Positions 1 through 6,362 of a stretch of DNA of 11,028 nt are shown here, in pieces. Both the position numbers and the translations under genes were made by a program. This stretch comes from Candidatus Sulfopaludibacter sp. SbA3 (lineage in GTDB: Bacteria > Acidobacteriota > Vicinamibacteria > Vicinamibacterales > UBA2999). The stretch covers positions 1 through 11,028 of the forward strand of contig CAMBHC010000056.1 in assembly GCA_945866285.1 (NCBI GenBank). Direction: 5' to 3'. Numbering within the stretch: the stretch's first letter is position 1; every line of letters starts with the position of its first letter. Below the pieces are notes generated by a model that saw nothing but the letters and a program-made list of their open reading frames with translations, had not been told where the DNA came from and did no database searches.

Positions 1-26
1 GCGGTTGGTGTTACCATGCGTCTTTT

Positions 27-32
27 GGGGGG
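27..32 (+). promoter_or_regulatory. G-rich ribosome binding site of the aminotransferase gene
   Basis: A run of six G residues followed by A lies seven bases before the ATG at position 40. It can pair with the anti-Shine-Dalgarno sequence and supports this ATG as the start. The 26 bases before it are too few to judge a promoter. Confidence 0.5.
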
Positions 33-39
33 ATAAATT

Positions 40-1209
40 ATGGCGTTTTCGCGTCGCGAGTTCGTTCGGCGGTTTGGCGTGGGCGGGGCGGCAGTGGCCT
101 CCGCAGCACACATCATCGGTTACGGCAACGAAGAGTTACTGGCGTTCGTCCAGGGCCGCGGCGACGGGCAGCGGTCACAGGGCGGCCCACCGATCGCGAT
201 TCGTCTCAGCAGTAACGAGAACCTTCGCGGGCCAAGCCCCAAGGTGATCGCGGCGTTGAAGGCGCATCCTTCGAAGGATCTCGGGCTCGGTTATCCGCCA
301 CCCACCCTCAGCAGCTTCGTCGAGACGATCGCCACGTTCTCCGGTGCGAAGCCCGAGAACGTCATCATCTCCACCGGCTCCGGTGAGATCCTGACCGCGG
401 CGGTCATGGCCTACTGCACGAAGGACCGCGCGTTCGTGACCGCGGATCCGTCGTACTCGCAGCCCGCGGGTACGGCCCGCCAGATCAACGCACCGGTCAA
501 GCTGACGCCGGTCGACGCCAAGCTGCGCCTCGATCTCGAGGCGTTGATCCGTGGCGCCGTCGGCTCCGGCCTCGTCTTCCTGTGCAATCCCAACAACCCG
601 ACGTCGAGCGTGCACACGATGTCGGACATCGAGCAGGCGGTCCGCATCATCAAGCAGCGGTCACCCGAGACCGGCATCCTGATCGACGAGGCGTATCTCG
701 AATACGCCACGTTGCCCGGGTCGGGCTCAATGGTGAAGCTGGCGCTGGAACTGCCGGGCGTGTTCATCTCGCGCACGTTCTCGAAGGCCTACGGCATGGC
801 CGGCATGCGCATGGGCTACGCCGTGGGCCAGCCCGAGACCATGACCAAGGTGGGGCGCGCCTGGGGGCTGGGCAGCATCAACGAGCTGCAGGCCGTCGCC
901 GGCATCGCCGCCTTGAAAGACACCGAGCACATGGCCTGGGAGAAGGGCGAGAACACGCGCGTGCGCGACTGGACGCAGGGGCAGTTCAAGGCCATGGGCT
1001 TTGACTCGCCCGACTCGCAGACCAACTTCATCTTCGTCAACATCCGGAAGCCCGCCGTGGAATTCCGCGATGCCTGCCGCGCGCAGGGAGTAGCGGTCGG
1101 CCGCGACTTCCCGCCCATGGAGAAGACCTACGCTCGCATTTCGCTCGGCACCATGGACGACATGCAGAAGGCGATGGTCGTCTTCAAGCAGGTGCTCGGC
1201 AAGGCCTGA
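40..1209 (+). CDS. Tat-exported histidinol-phosphate aminotransferase-like PLP enzyme
   Basis: This 389-residue protein is a class I/II (fold-type I) PLP aminotransferase, closest in motif pattern to HisC. Visible active-site features are the phosphate-binding STGSGE stretch (111-116), the NPNNPTS motif (183-189) with the cofactor-binding Asn, the DEAY motif (216-219), the Schiff-base lysine K249 in SRTFSKAYG, R257 in GMRMGY, and a C-terminal substrate-carboxylate Arg near 366. The N-terminus has a twin-arginine signal: SRREFVRR at 4-11 followed by a small-residue hydrophobic stretch to about residue 24, so the folded, cofactor-loaded enzyme is probably exported to the periplasm. Cytosolic HisC enzymes lack such a leader, so a role in histidine biosynthesis is doubtful and the substrate is unknown. 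No other histidine genes are nearby. The ATG at 40 is preceded by a G-rich ribosome binding site. The family call is secure; the substrate is not. Confidence 0.9.
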   Translation: MAFSRREFVRRFGVGGAAVASAAHIIGYGNEELLAFVQGRGDGQRSQGGPPIAIRLSSNENLRGPSPKVIAALKAHPSKDLGLGYPPPTLSSFVETIATFSGAKPENVIISTGSGEILTAAVMAYCTKDRAFVTADPSYSQPAGTARQINAPVKLTPVDAKLRLDLEALIRGAVGSGLVFLCNPNNPTSSVHTMSDIEQAVRIIKQRSPETGILIDEAYLEYATLPGSGSMVKLALELPGVFISRTFSKAYGMAGMRMGYAVGQPETMTKVGRAWGLGSINELQAVAGIAALKDTEHMAWEKGENTRVRDWTQGQFKAMGFDSPDSQTNFIFVNIRKPAVEFRDACRAQGVAVGRDFPPMEKTYARISLGTMDDMQKAMVVFKQVLGKA

Positions 1210-1220
1210 GTTCGTTTGCA

Positions 1221-1245
1221 GGATGCCGGTCGACGACCGGCATCC
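1221..1245 (+). terminator. Perfect hairpin after the aminotransferase gene
   Basis: Arms at 1221-1232 and 1234-1245 are perfect reverse complements around a single central A, which gives at least a 10-bp GC-rich stem with a 5-nt loop. The hairpin starts 11 bases after the stop codon. There is no run of T directly after it (only TTT at 1258-1260), so it may be an inefficient intrinsic terminator or a 3' mRNA stabiliser. Confidence 0.55.
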
Positions 1246-1248
1246 TGA

Positions 1249-1536
1249 TCTCCTGAATTTCCCCCGGCAATCCCCCGTCCCTCACAGGTCTTTACCCTCG
1301 ATGCGCGCCTACCATGGCGCCGTCAACTTCATCGCGGCCACTCGGTGGAGCGCCGCGCGCGGAAGCGCAGCAGCTGGGGGTTCCTCGACATCTACGCCAT
1401 CAACGGCCAGACCGTCAAAGGAACCGGCGGCGCGGGTGACATCCACACCGCGAACTACAAGAGCTATCACACGACCACGCCCAATGGCCTGGACCTGCAG
1501 ATCAGCAACGTCACCAAGGCGAACCGCGGCGCGTAA
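1249..1536 (+). pseudogene. Unrecognised coding-like fragment in the tRNA-upstream gap
   Basis: The 456-base stretch 1210-1665 has no convincing complete gene. One frame is open from 1249 to the TAA at 1534-1536. The first usable start in its second half is a GTG at 1345, without a ribosome binding site. The C-terminal 50 or so residues look like real protein rather than GC-rich noise: they contain GFLDIYAINGQTVKG, a region rich in Thr, His and Tyr, and PNGLDLQISNV, with balanced composition. The upstream part of the frame is arginine-rich and not protein-like. The simplest reading is the remnant of a secreted or beta-rich protein whose 5' part has been lost or frameshifted. I do not recognise the family. 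It could also be a short real gene starting at the GTG at 1345, or chance. Confidence 0.25.
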
Positions 1537-1650
1537 CGGTCACCTCGGGAAGCAGTTCGTCAAAACCCGACGAGCTGCTTTCCGAAAATTCTTTCCCTTC
1601 AGATTCATGATGGTGGTCATAGAAGCGGCATTCTAGCCGCCGGCACCTGC

Positions 1651-1656
1651 TAAAAT
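1651..1656 (+). promoter_or_regulatory. Candidate -10 box of the tRNA-Arg gene
   Basis: TAAAAT matches TATAAT at five of six positions and ends nine bases before the first base of the mature tRNA, a normal distance for a stable-RNA promoter. No good -35 hexamer is visible at 16-18 bp upstream. Confidence 0.35.
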
Positions 1657-1665
1657 TGCCACGAC

Positions 1666-1742
1666 GCGCCCGTAGCTCATCCGGATAGAGCACCGACCTT
1701 CTAAGTCGGGGGTAGCTGGTTCGAGTCCAGCCGGGCGCGCCA
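1666..1742 (+). tRNA. tRNA-Arg (anticodon UCU), CCA encoded
   Basis: A full cloverleaf can be drawn. The acceptor stem GCGCCCG (1666-1672) pairs with CGGGCGC (1732-1738), with discriminator G1739 and genomically encoded CCA at 1740-1742. The D stem is GCTC/GAGC (1675-1678 with 1688-1691). The anticodon stem CCGAC/GTCGG (1693-1697 with 1705-1709) closes the loop CTTCTAA, with anticodon TCT at 1700-1702. The T stem GCTGG/CCAGC (1715-1719 with 1727-1731) closes the loop TTCGAGT. The anticodon UCU reads AGA and AGG, codons that are rare in a GC-rich genome. All stems are perfectly paired, so the gene looks functional. Confidence 0.97.
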
Positions 1743-1794
1743 CTCGCTTCGCTCGGAGAGAGCCAGTGCGAGTCCTGGATGAGATTGGCCTGTT

Positions 1795-3810
1795 ATGACG
1801 TCGCTACATGACTCTTGTGTCATTATAAAAGACTTGGAGTCGTACTACGCGCTGGTCGCGGCCTTGCCAACCGTAGTCGTGGTGGTGGGCTTGCTCGTCG
1901 TCTGGTCTGCCCGGGGCAACACCACTTCGGCAGTCCTGCCGTTCCTGGGACTGCTCGATCTCATCTGGTGCGCAGTCGCCCTGTTTGCCAAGCAAGCATC
2001 GCTGGTCAACAGCATGGGCCTCGAGTCCACGACCTCCGCGGGATGGGGGATGCTGCTGACCGCCCTGGTCCCAGCGCTGTTGCTGAAGGCGGTTCCCTCG
2101 CGCCGGCGCCGGGTGTGGGCGTCCTGGACCATCGTCGTGCTGGCCAGTGTGCTGCTGCTCGCCGACATCGTCTACCACAGGTGGTTCGGCGACATGTTCC
2201 CGGCCGTGGCCTTGCTGGCCGTGGGTCACGTCGGCAGCGTCGCCGGTGGTGCCTGGAGCATTCTCGTCAGGCGGGATGGCTGGCTGCTGCTCGATGCCGT
2301 CCTGGCCGTGCCGCTGATGGTCGCCGTGTCGCGGCTGTCCGAGCAGCACCGGCCTGGCCCACAGTTTCGCCATGGCGCAGCCTTCACGGGCACCGTCGTG
2401 ATGCTGGTTGCGGGATGGCAGACCATCGCCGACCTGCGAGCGCAACCGACGATCATCACGCAGCGATTCTCGAACCACGCCCTGGTGACGCATACCGGGC
2501 CGTTAGCGTTTCACGTCGTCGACGTCTGGTCGCTCCTCAAGCGCCGCGCCGCCAGGGAGCTGCTGCCCGAGGCGATTTTCGTCGAGACGCGGGCGTGGTT
2601 CGACCAGCGCCGGGACCTGCGGGCAGGGGGTGGCCCCAGTTTTGGTGCTGCCACGGGCATGAACCTGGTGGTGATCCAGGTCGAGTCGCTGCAGGCGCCC
2701 ATGGTCAGCTTACGCATCAACGGGCAGGCGGTCATGCCCAACCTGGCGCGATTGCAAGCCGAAGGCATCTCGTTCGCGCAGGTCTTTGACCAGACCGATG
2801 AGGGGCGAACCTCGGACGCCGAGTGGCTGGGCCTGACGTCGCTGTTGCCCGAACAGCATGGCGCCGCAGCGTTCGTCGATGCGTCCGATCACCTGGTCGG
2901 GATGCCGCAAGTGCTCGCGTCGAGCGGCTACCGGACGATGTCGGCCGTCGCGTTCGCACCGTCATTCTGGAATCGCCGGGTCATGCATCCCCGCTACGGG
3001 TTCCTGTCGTCGGCGTTTGCCGCCGACTTCGCGCCTGGCGAACAAATCGGGTGGGGCCTCAACGATCGTGATTTCCTCCTGCAGATGGTGCCGAAACTCC
3101 CGGGCGCCTCGTCGCCGTTTGCGGCGTGGCTGATCACCCAGTCGTTGCACTATCCCTTCGAGGCATTCCCGGATCGCCACAAGAAACTGGATGTGGGTGA
3201 ATGGCGTGACACGCCCTTTGGTAACTACATTCACGGCATGCACTATTTCGACCAAGCCCTCGGCGAGTTTCTCGCGGCCCTCGAGCATAACGGCGAGCTG
3301 AAGCGGACGATGGTGGTGGTGACCGGTGATCACAGTGCCGGTTTCCCATGGACCCCCGAACTCGCGCATGCGTTCGGCTTTGGCAACAACCTGCTGAACT
3401 GGACCCTCGCCGACCGCGTGCCCCTCGTGATTCACATGCCCGGTGGCATCGCGCAGCGAATCGACGTGCCGGTTGGCCAGGTCGACCTCGCGCCGACCGT
3501 GCTCAACCTGCTCGGCATCGATGCCGCCGCCCTGCCGTACGTCGGCCGTAACCTGCTCGGCAGCCCTGGCGATGAACCCGTGGTTCGCCGCGATGGCAGT
3601 TGGGTGGATGCGCGCCACCTGTTCCTGCAGCGAAGCGGCGCGATCGGCACCCATTGCTACGATCGCGCGCGGCTGATCGACGTGCCGTTGGCGGAATGCG
3701 AAGCCGGATCGGCTACCGCTGCGCTCCAGGTGGAGATGGCCCGCCGGGTCCGCGAGTTCGACCTCCAGCAGCGGCTGCTGGCCGAGTCCTTCGCCCCGGC
3801 ACCGAAATAG
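1795..3810 (+). CDS. Membrane-anchored sulfatase-fold protein, LtaS-like phosphatase or phosphoglycerol transferase
   Basis: This 671-residue protein belongs to the sulfatase/alkaline phosphatase superfamily (Pfam Sulfatase, PF00884). Residues 18-210 contain several hydrophobic segments (about 18-38, 46-66, 83-99, 107-126, 136-152, 163-178, 195-211), giving a multi-pass membrane domain. A soluble domain from about 285 to 600 follows. It starts with the core strand NLVVIQVESLQ, whose E297 matches a metal ligand of lipoteichoic acid synthases. GRTSDAEW (337-344) carries the probable nucleophile T339. VVTGDHSAGF supplies metal ligands D512 and H513. This order matches LtaS/OpgB/YejM-type enzymes acting on envelope glycerophosphate or phosphoethanolamine groups; the exact substrate cannot be read from sequence. 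The gene starts 52 bases after the tRNA and has no strong ribosome binding site, so the start is less certain than the family. The stop faces a convergent gene 23 bases away. Confidence 0.85.
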   Translation: MTSLHDSCVIIKDLESYYALVAALPTVVVVVGLLVVWSARGNTTSAVLPFLGLLDLIWCAVALFAKQASLVNSMGLESTTSAGWGMLLTALVPALLLKAVPSRRRRVWASWTIVVLASVLLLADIVYHRWFGDMFPAVALLAVGHVGSVAGGAWSILVRRDGWLLLDAVLAVPLMVAVSRLSEQHRPGPQFRHGAAFTGTVVMLVAGWQTIADLRAQPTIITQRFSNHALVTHTGPLAFHVVDVWSLLKRRAARELLPEAIFVETRAWFDQRRDLRAGGGPSFGAATGMNLVVIQVESLQAPMVSLRINGQAVMPNLARLQAEGISFAQVFDQTDEGRTSDAEWLGLTSLLPEQHGAAAFVDASDHLVGMPQVLASSGYRTMSAVAFAPSFWNRRVMHPRYGFLSSAFAADFAPGEQIGWGLNDRDFLLQMVPKLPGASSPFAAWLITQSLHYPFEAFPDRHKKLDVGEWRDTPFGNYIHGMHYFDQALGEFLAALEHNGELKRTMVVVTGDHSAGFPWTPELAHAFGFGNNLLNWTLADRVPLVIHMPGGIAQRIDVPVGQVDLAPTVLNLLGIDAAALPYVGRNLLGSPGDEPVVRRDGSWVDARHLFLQRSGAIGTHCYDRARLIDVPLAECEAGSATAALQVEMARRVREFDLQQRLLAESFAPAPK

Positions 3811-3833
3811 CTGGGCGGCGCTCCGGTTCGGTG

Positions 3834-4160
3834 TTACTTCTTCGCCTTCGCCATCCGCCACGCCACCGCGAGTAACTCTCGCAGCGCATCCTGCTCGAGT
3901 TGCGACAACCGGGCGAGTAGCAGCGGATAGGTCCGGTAGTAATCCGTCAGGTAGTACGTCTGCGGCGCGTCCGCGATGATCAAGTCGCGCTCTTCGAGAC
4001 CGTGCCGGACCACCAGCGTGTGGGGCTCTGCTGACGGATGGGTGGCCATTCCCGCCATGAACGTCCCGCCGGCCTTGAGCACCGTCGAGCCATCGTATTT
4101 TCTCGACGCTTCAACACCCGGCAGGCGGAGCGCCATGATCGTGACTTCTCGAAATGTCAT
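3834..4160 (-). CDS. MmcQ/YjbR family DNA-binding-like protein
   Basis: This small protein (108 residues from the ATG at 4160) resembles the MmcQ/YjbR family (PF04237, CyaY-like fold), which usually begins with a helix ending in LPGVE, then a short strand with K-x-G-G and a later Y-L-T-x-Y region. Here these appear as ALRLPGVEAS, VLKAGGTFMAG and YYLTDYYRTY. Members are cytosolic, some annotated as DNA-binding, and none has an agreed biochemical function. An in-frame GTG at 4169 is an alternative start; I chose the ATG because AGG lies 10 bases upstream of it. The gene follows the yciH-like gene after about 33 bases on the same strand, suggesting co-transcription. The C-terminus ends in a basic run (AKAKK). 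Confidence 0.75.
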   Translation of the reverse strand: MTFREVTIMALRLPGVEASRKYDGSTVLKAGGTFMAGMATHPSAEPHTLVVRHGLEERDLIIADAPQTYYLTDYYRTYPLLLARLSQLEQDALRELLAVAWRMAKAKK

Positions 4161-4193
4161 CAGCGGCACGCCTGATTCTAGCTGGCCGGCCCG

Positions 4194-4547
4194 TCATCCG
4201 CCCTTGATGGCGTAGCCCTTCTGTCGAAATACCTCCCGGACGCGCTCGCGCAAGTCGCCCTGGATCTCCACGGTGTCGTCGCGCACCGCCCCGCCGGTGC
4301 CGCAGGCGCGCTTCAGCTCACTGCACAGTTCCTTCAGGAACGCCTCGTTACGCGGCAGGTCATACACGACCGTTACGGACTTGCCGCCGCGCCCGGCCTT
4401 TTCCAGCCGCAGTTTGCCGACAATGCGCGGGGGCACCGGTTGATTCGCACCCGACTTCTTGCTGCATTGGCAGTTGCCAACCGGCCAGCCGCACTTCGGG
4501 CACGTCTGACCCTTATCAGTGGAATAAACGAGACGGGAATTGCTCAT
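4194..4547 (-). CDS. yciH: SUI1-family translation initiation factor homologue (YciH-like)
   Basis: This 117-residue protein contains a C-terminal SUI1 domain (residues about 42-115, PF01253), homologous to eukaryotic eIF1. The marks are KLRLEKAGRGGKSVTVV, the RACGTGGAVRDD turn and VEIQGD before the last helix. The N-terminus has a zinc-ribbon-like CPKCGWPVGNCQC (cysteines 16, 19, 26, 28), which is common in bacterial and archaeal members. In bacteria YciH binds the small ribosomal subunit and is thought to affect initiation fidelity or stress translation. The ATG is at 4547. The only purine-rich site upstream is GGGAG, 10 bases before the ATG, inside an 18-bp tandem repeat. It lies between a DUF4390-like gene upstream and an MmcQ-like gene downstream, all on the minus strand. 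Confidence 0.9.
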   Translation of the reverse strand: MSNSRLVYSTDKGQTCPKCGWPVGNCQCSKKSGANQPVPPRIVGKLRLEKAGRGGKSVTVVYDLPRNEAFLKELCSELKRACGTGGAVRDDTVEIQGDLRERVREVFRQKGYAIKGG

Positions 4548-4558
4548 GGGCGCACTAC

Positions 4559-4630
4559 TCCCGGCAAGGAGTGCGATCCCGACAAGAGATGTCCTCCCGA
4601 CAAGGAGTGCCCTCCCGGCAGGTTCCTATT
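4559..4630. repeat. 18-bp tandem repeat, three full copies and one partial
   Basis: Copies start at 4559, 4577, 4595 and 4613, an exact 18-base period. The core on the plus strand is TCCCGRCAAGGAGTG with a few substitutions; the second copy reads AAGAGATG instead of AAGGAGTG, and the fourth copy decays after about 9 bases. The array fills the 78-base space between the stop of the upstream minus-strand gene (4626) and the ATG of the yciH-like gene (4547), so it would be the leader or spacer of that mRNA. In the transcribed sense each unit carries CTCCTT/CTCTTG followed by CGGGA. Confidence 0.9.
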
Positions 4631-5195
4631 TGATGAACGTAAACCTGGCCGAACCGATCGCCGTGCCCGAGAAGGGCCACAACGAGGCCGTGCTGCGCGG
4701 GCGCGCGTCGGCTTTGACCAGGACGTAGTATTCGCGATTGGCTTCGAGCACCTTGGTGTCGAACAGTGGCAGGCGGTCGAAGTGGGTGACCATCTGCGCC
4801 ACCTGGGCGGGGTCTTCCACGATGAACGATTCTTCAACGCGGCCATCGAGGGCCTGCGAAATGGTGTGGCGACGGGTGAGGTTGTCGAAATCGACGCTGG
4901 TGGAGACCACGGCCGAGGCCACCGTGCGGTCGACCCATGCCGGCACCTTGAGCTTGAGTTCCACGGTGTACGTGAACACGGTGCGGAGACCGCTTTGCAC
5001 CACCGCCTTCATTTCGTCGGTGAGCCCACCGTCGAGGGAGAAGGTCACCAGCACCTGACCATCGCGAATCAGCGGGCGAACGCGCAACGTCTCGGCGCCC
5101 TGGGCCGCCGCGGGAGCGGCCGACACGAGCAGCAGGCTGAGCAGACAGGCCGCTCTCACGAGGTTTTTGACGCAGTACGTACGGGCTGTCATCAT
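4626..5195 (-). CDS. Exported DUF4390-like protein
   Basis: This 189-residue protein has a typical Sec signal peptide: a short basic n-region, a hydrophobic core at about 14-28 (ACLLSLLLVSAAPAA) and cleavage near AAAQG at 31-33. The mature part is beta-rich and matches the pattern of DUF4390 (PF14334): a strand with GQVLVTFSLDGGLTDEM, a TVFTYTVELKLKVPAWVD segment, a middle part reading RRHTISQALDGR, and a late segment with REYYVLVKADARP. DUF4390 proteins are periplasmic and of unknown function, often near two-component or translation genes. A double ATG (5195 and 5192) begins the frame; either could be the start. It is the first gene of a probable minus-strand operon with the yciH-like and MmcQ-like genes and is divergent from the gene at 5278. 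The domain assignment comes from recalled pattern only and is moderately sure. Confidence 0.7.
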   Translation of the reverse strand: MMTARTYCVKNLVRAACLLSLLLVSAAPAAAQGAETLRVRPLIRDGQVLVTFSLDGGLTDEMKAVVQSGLRTVFTYTVELKLKVPAWVDRTVASAVVSTSVDFDNLTRRHTISQALDGRVEESFIVEDPAQVAQMVTHFDRLPLFDTKVLEANREYYVLVKADARPRSTASLWPFSGTAIGSARFTFIK

Positions 5196-5247
5196 CGTCT
5201 AAGTCGAGTTTCGCCAAACATTAGCACAGGAATTGGGCAATTTGGAC

Positions 5248-5256
5248 TGATATGAT
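5248..5256 (+). promoter_or_regulatory. Extended -10 promoter element for the beta-lactamase-fold gene
   Basis: TGATATGAT fits the extended -10 pattern TGnTATAAT with one mismatch. No good -35 is present, which is usual for extended -10 promoters. It would start transcription about 15 bases before the ATG at 5278. The same bases belong to a short inverted repeat TGAT-ATG-ATCA (5248-5258), which might be an operator. No clear promoter for the divergent minus-strand gene was found in 5196-5277. Confidence 0.4.
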
Positions 5257-5277
5257 CAACTCCACGCCAATAAATTG

Positions 5278-6345
5278 ATGAAACTCCGCCTGTTTTCCCT
5301 GCTCGCGGCTGTGAGCGCCAGCATCTTGCTGGCTCCGGCGGGGTCTGCCCAGGAACTGCCCTACCAGATCTTCGAACGCTATCTGGAGCCGCTGGCCCAG
5401 CAGATCGGCATGCCGGGCCTGTCGGCCGTCATCGTCCGAAACAACCGCATCGAGTGGGAGAAGGGCTACGGTTTTGCTGACGTCGAGAACAAGGTCCGGG
5501 CGACGCCGACGACCCTGTATCCGATTGGCGGGGTGACGCAGGCCATGACCGCCGTGCTACTCGGCGTGTGCACCGACCGGCTGCAGCTCGAAGTCGATAC
5601 CGGCATTCGGAAATGGGTGCCGACGTTCCCCGAGGATGCGAAAGTCCGGCACGTCCTGGCCCACGTCTCCGAGGGCCGCTACAACTACGATTCCGCTCGC
5701 TACAGCGCCCTGACACCGGTGGTGGAAGACTGCACCAGGAAGCCGTTTCGCGTGGCCCTGGCCGACGAAATTCTGCAGCGCTTGGCGATGACCTCCTCGG
5801 TGCCAGGCCTCGACCTGGGACAGCCGGGCGGACAGGCCGCTCGAGACCTGTTCGACGTGGTGCGCCAGGACCACTATCGGAGCCTCTTGACCCAACTGGC
5901 CAAGCCGTACCGGATCGATCGCAATGGCAACCCCGTGCTCGCAGAGTATCCGCCGTACGGGCTCGATGCCGGCAGCGGCATGGTCTCGACGGTACGCGAC
6001 CTGGCCACCTTCGAGAGCGAGCTGGACGACAACGAGAACGGCGACAACGTGCCGATTGGATACAGCACGCTCAACAAGATGTGGACCCCGTTCCTGCTCG
6101 ACAGCGGTGCGGTGGCGCCGACCGGCCAGGGCTGGTTCGTGCAGAACGCCTCTGGCGTGCGCCTGGTCTGGACCTTCGGTCACATTGCCGATGCCGCGTC
6201 CGCACTGATCGTCAAGATGCCGTCGAAACGTCTCACGCTGGTGCTGCTCGCCAACAGCGGCGGCCTGGCCAACACCTACCAGCTCGAGAAGGGTGACGTC
6301 ACCACCTCGCCGTTTGTGAAGATCTTCCTGCGCCTCTTCATCTAA
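5278..6345 (+). CDS. Exported beta-lactamase-fold protein lacking catalytic residues (pseudoenzyme)
   Basis: This 355-residue protein has a signal peptide (hydrophobic 5-20, cleavage near AGSAQ at 21-25) and the layout of the serine beta-lactamase/DD-peptidase family (PF00144): PGLSAVIVRNNRI, then GYGFADVENKVRATPTTLYPIGG, LQLEVDTGIRKWVP, the scaffold motif GLDAGSGMVSTVRDLATF, and a C-terminal GHIADAA...VLLANSGG. All three active-site motifs are changed. The SxxK motif is G85-V-T-Q88, so both nucleophile Ser and base Lys are absent. The Tyr-x-Asn box is Y137-D-S. The third motif is H302-I-A in place of HxG. Hydrolysis or transpeptidation is therefore unlikely; a binding or structural envelope role is inferred. 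A TTG at 5275 precedes the ATG at 5278 directly; the ATG is preferred. The next gene follows after 17 bases and is probably in the same operon. Confidence 0.85.
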   Translation: MKLRLFSLLAAVSASILLAPAGSAQELPYQIFERYLEPLAQQIGMPGLSAVIVRNNRIEWEKGYGFADVENKVRATPTTLYPIGGVTQAMTAVLLGVCTDRLQLEVDTGIRKWVPTFPEDAKVRHVLAHVSEGRYNYDSARYSALTPVVEDCTRKPFRVALADEILQRLAMTSSVPGLDLGQPGGQAARDLFDVVRQDHYRSLLTQLAKPYRIDRNGNPVLAEYPPYGLDAGSGMVSTVRDLATFESELDDNENGDNVPIGYSTLNKMWTPFLLDSGAVAPTGQGWFVQNASGVRLVWTFGHIADAASALIVKMPSKRLTLVLLANSGGLANTYQLEKGDVTTSPFVKIFLRLFI

Positions 6346-6362
6346 ACTGCGACTGCCGCCGC

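Noticed and set aside
1742..1773. Attachment site or terminator after the tRNA (ACTCGC ... GCGAGT inverted repeat)
   Set aside because: Only six base pairs, no T run, no integrase and no repeat of the tRNA 3' end elsewhere in the window.
2962..3861. Long minus-strand frame opposite the sulfatase gene
   Set aside because: Typical antisense frame of a GC-rich gene; no recognisable motif, while the plus strand has complete sulfatase motifs.
4559..4630. CRISPR array
   Set aside because: Unit is only 18 bp, contiguous, without spacers, and no cas genes are nearby.
4440..5255. 271-codon plus-strand frame across the yciH and DUF4390 genes
   Set aside because: It spans two genes and the tandem repeat, with shadow-like Arg/Gly/His composition; the minus-strand genes have clear domains.
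5275..5277. TTG as start of the beta-lactamase-fold gene
   Set aside because: The next codon is ATG, which begins the signal peptide equally well and is the stronger start.
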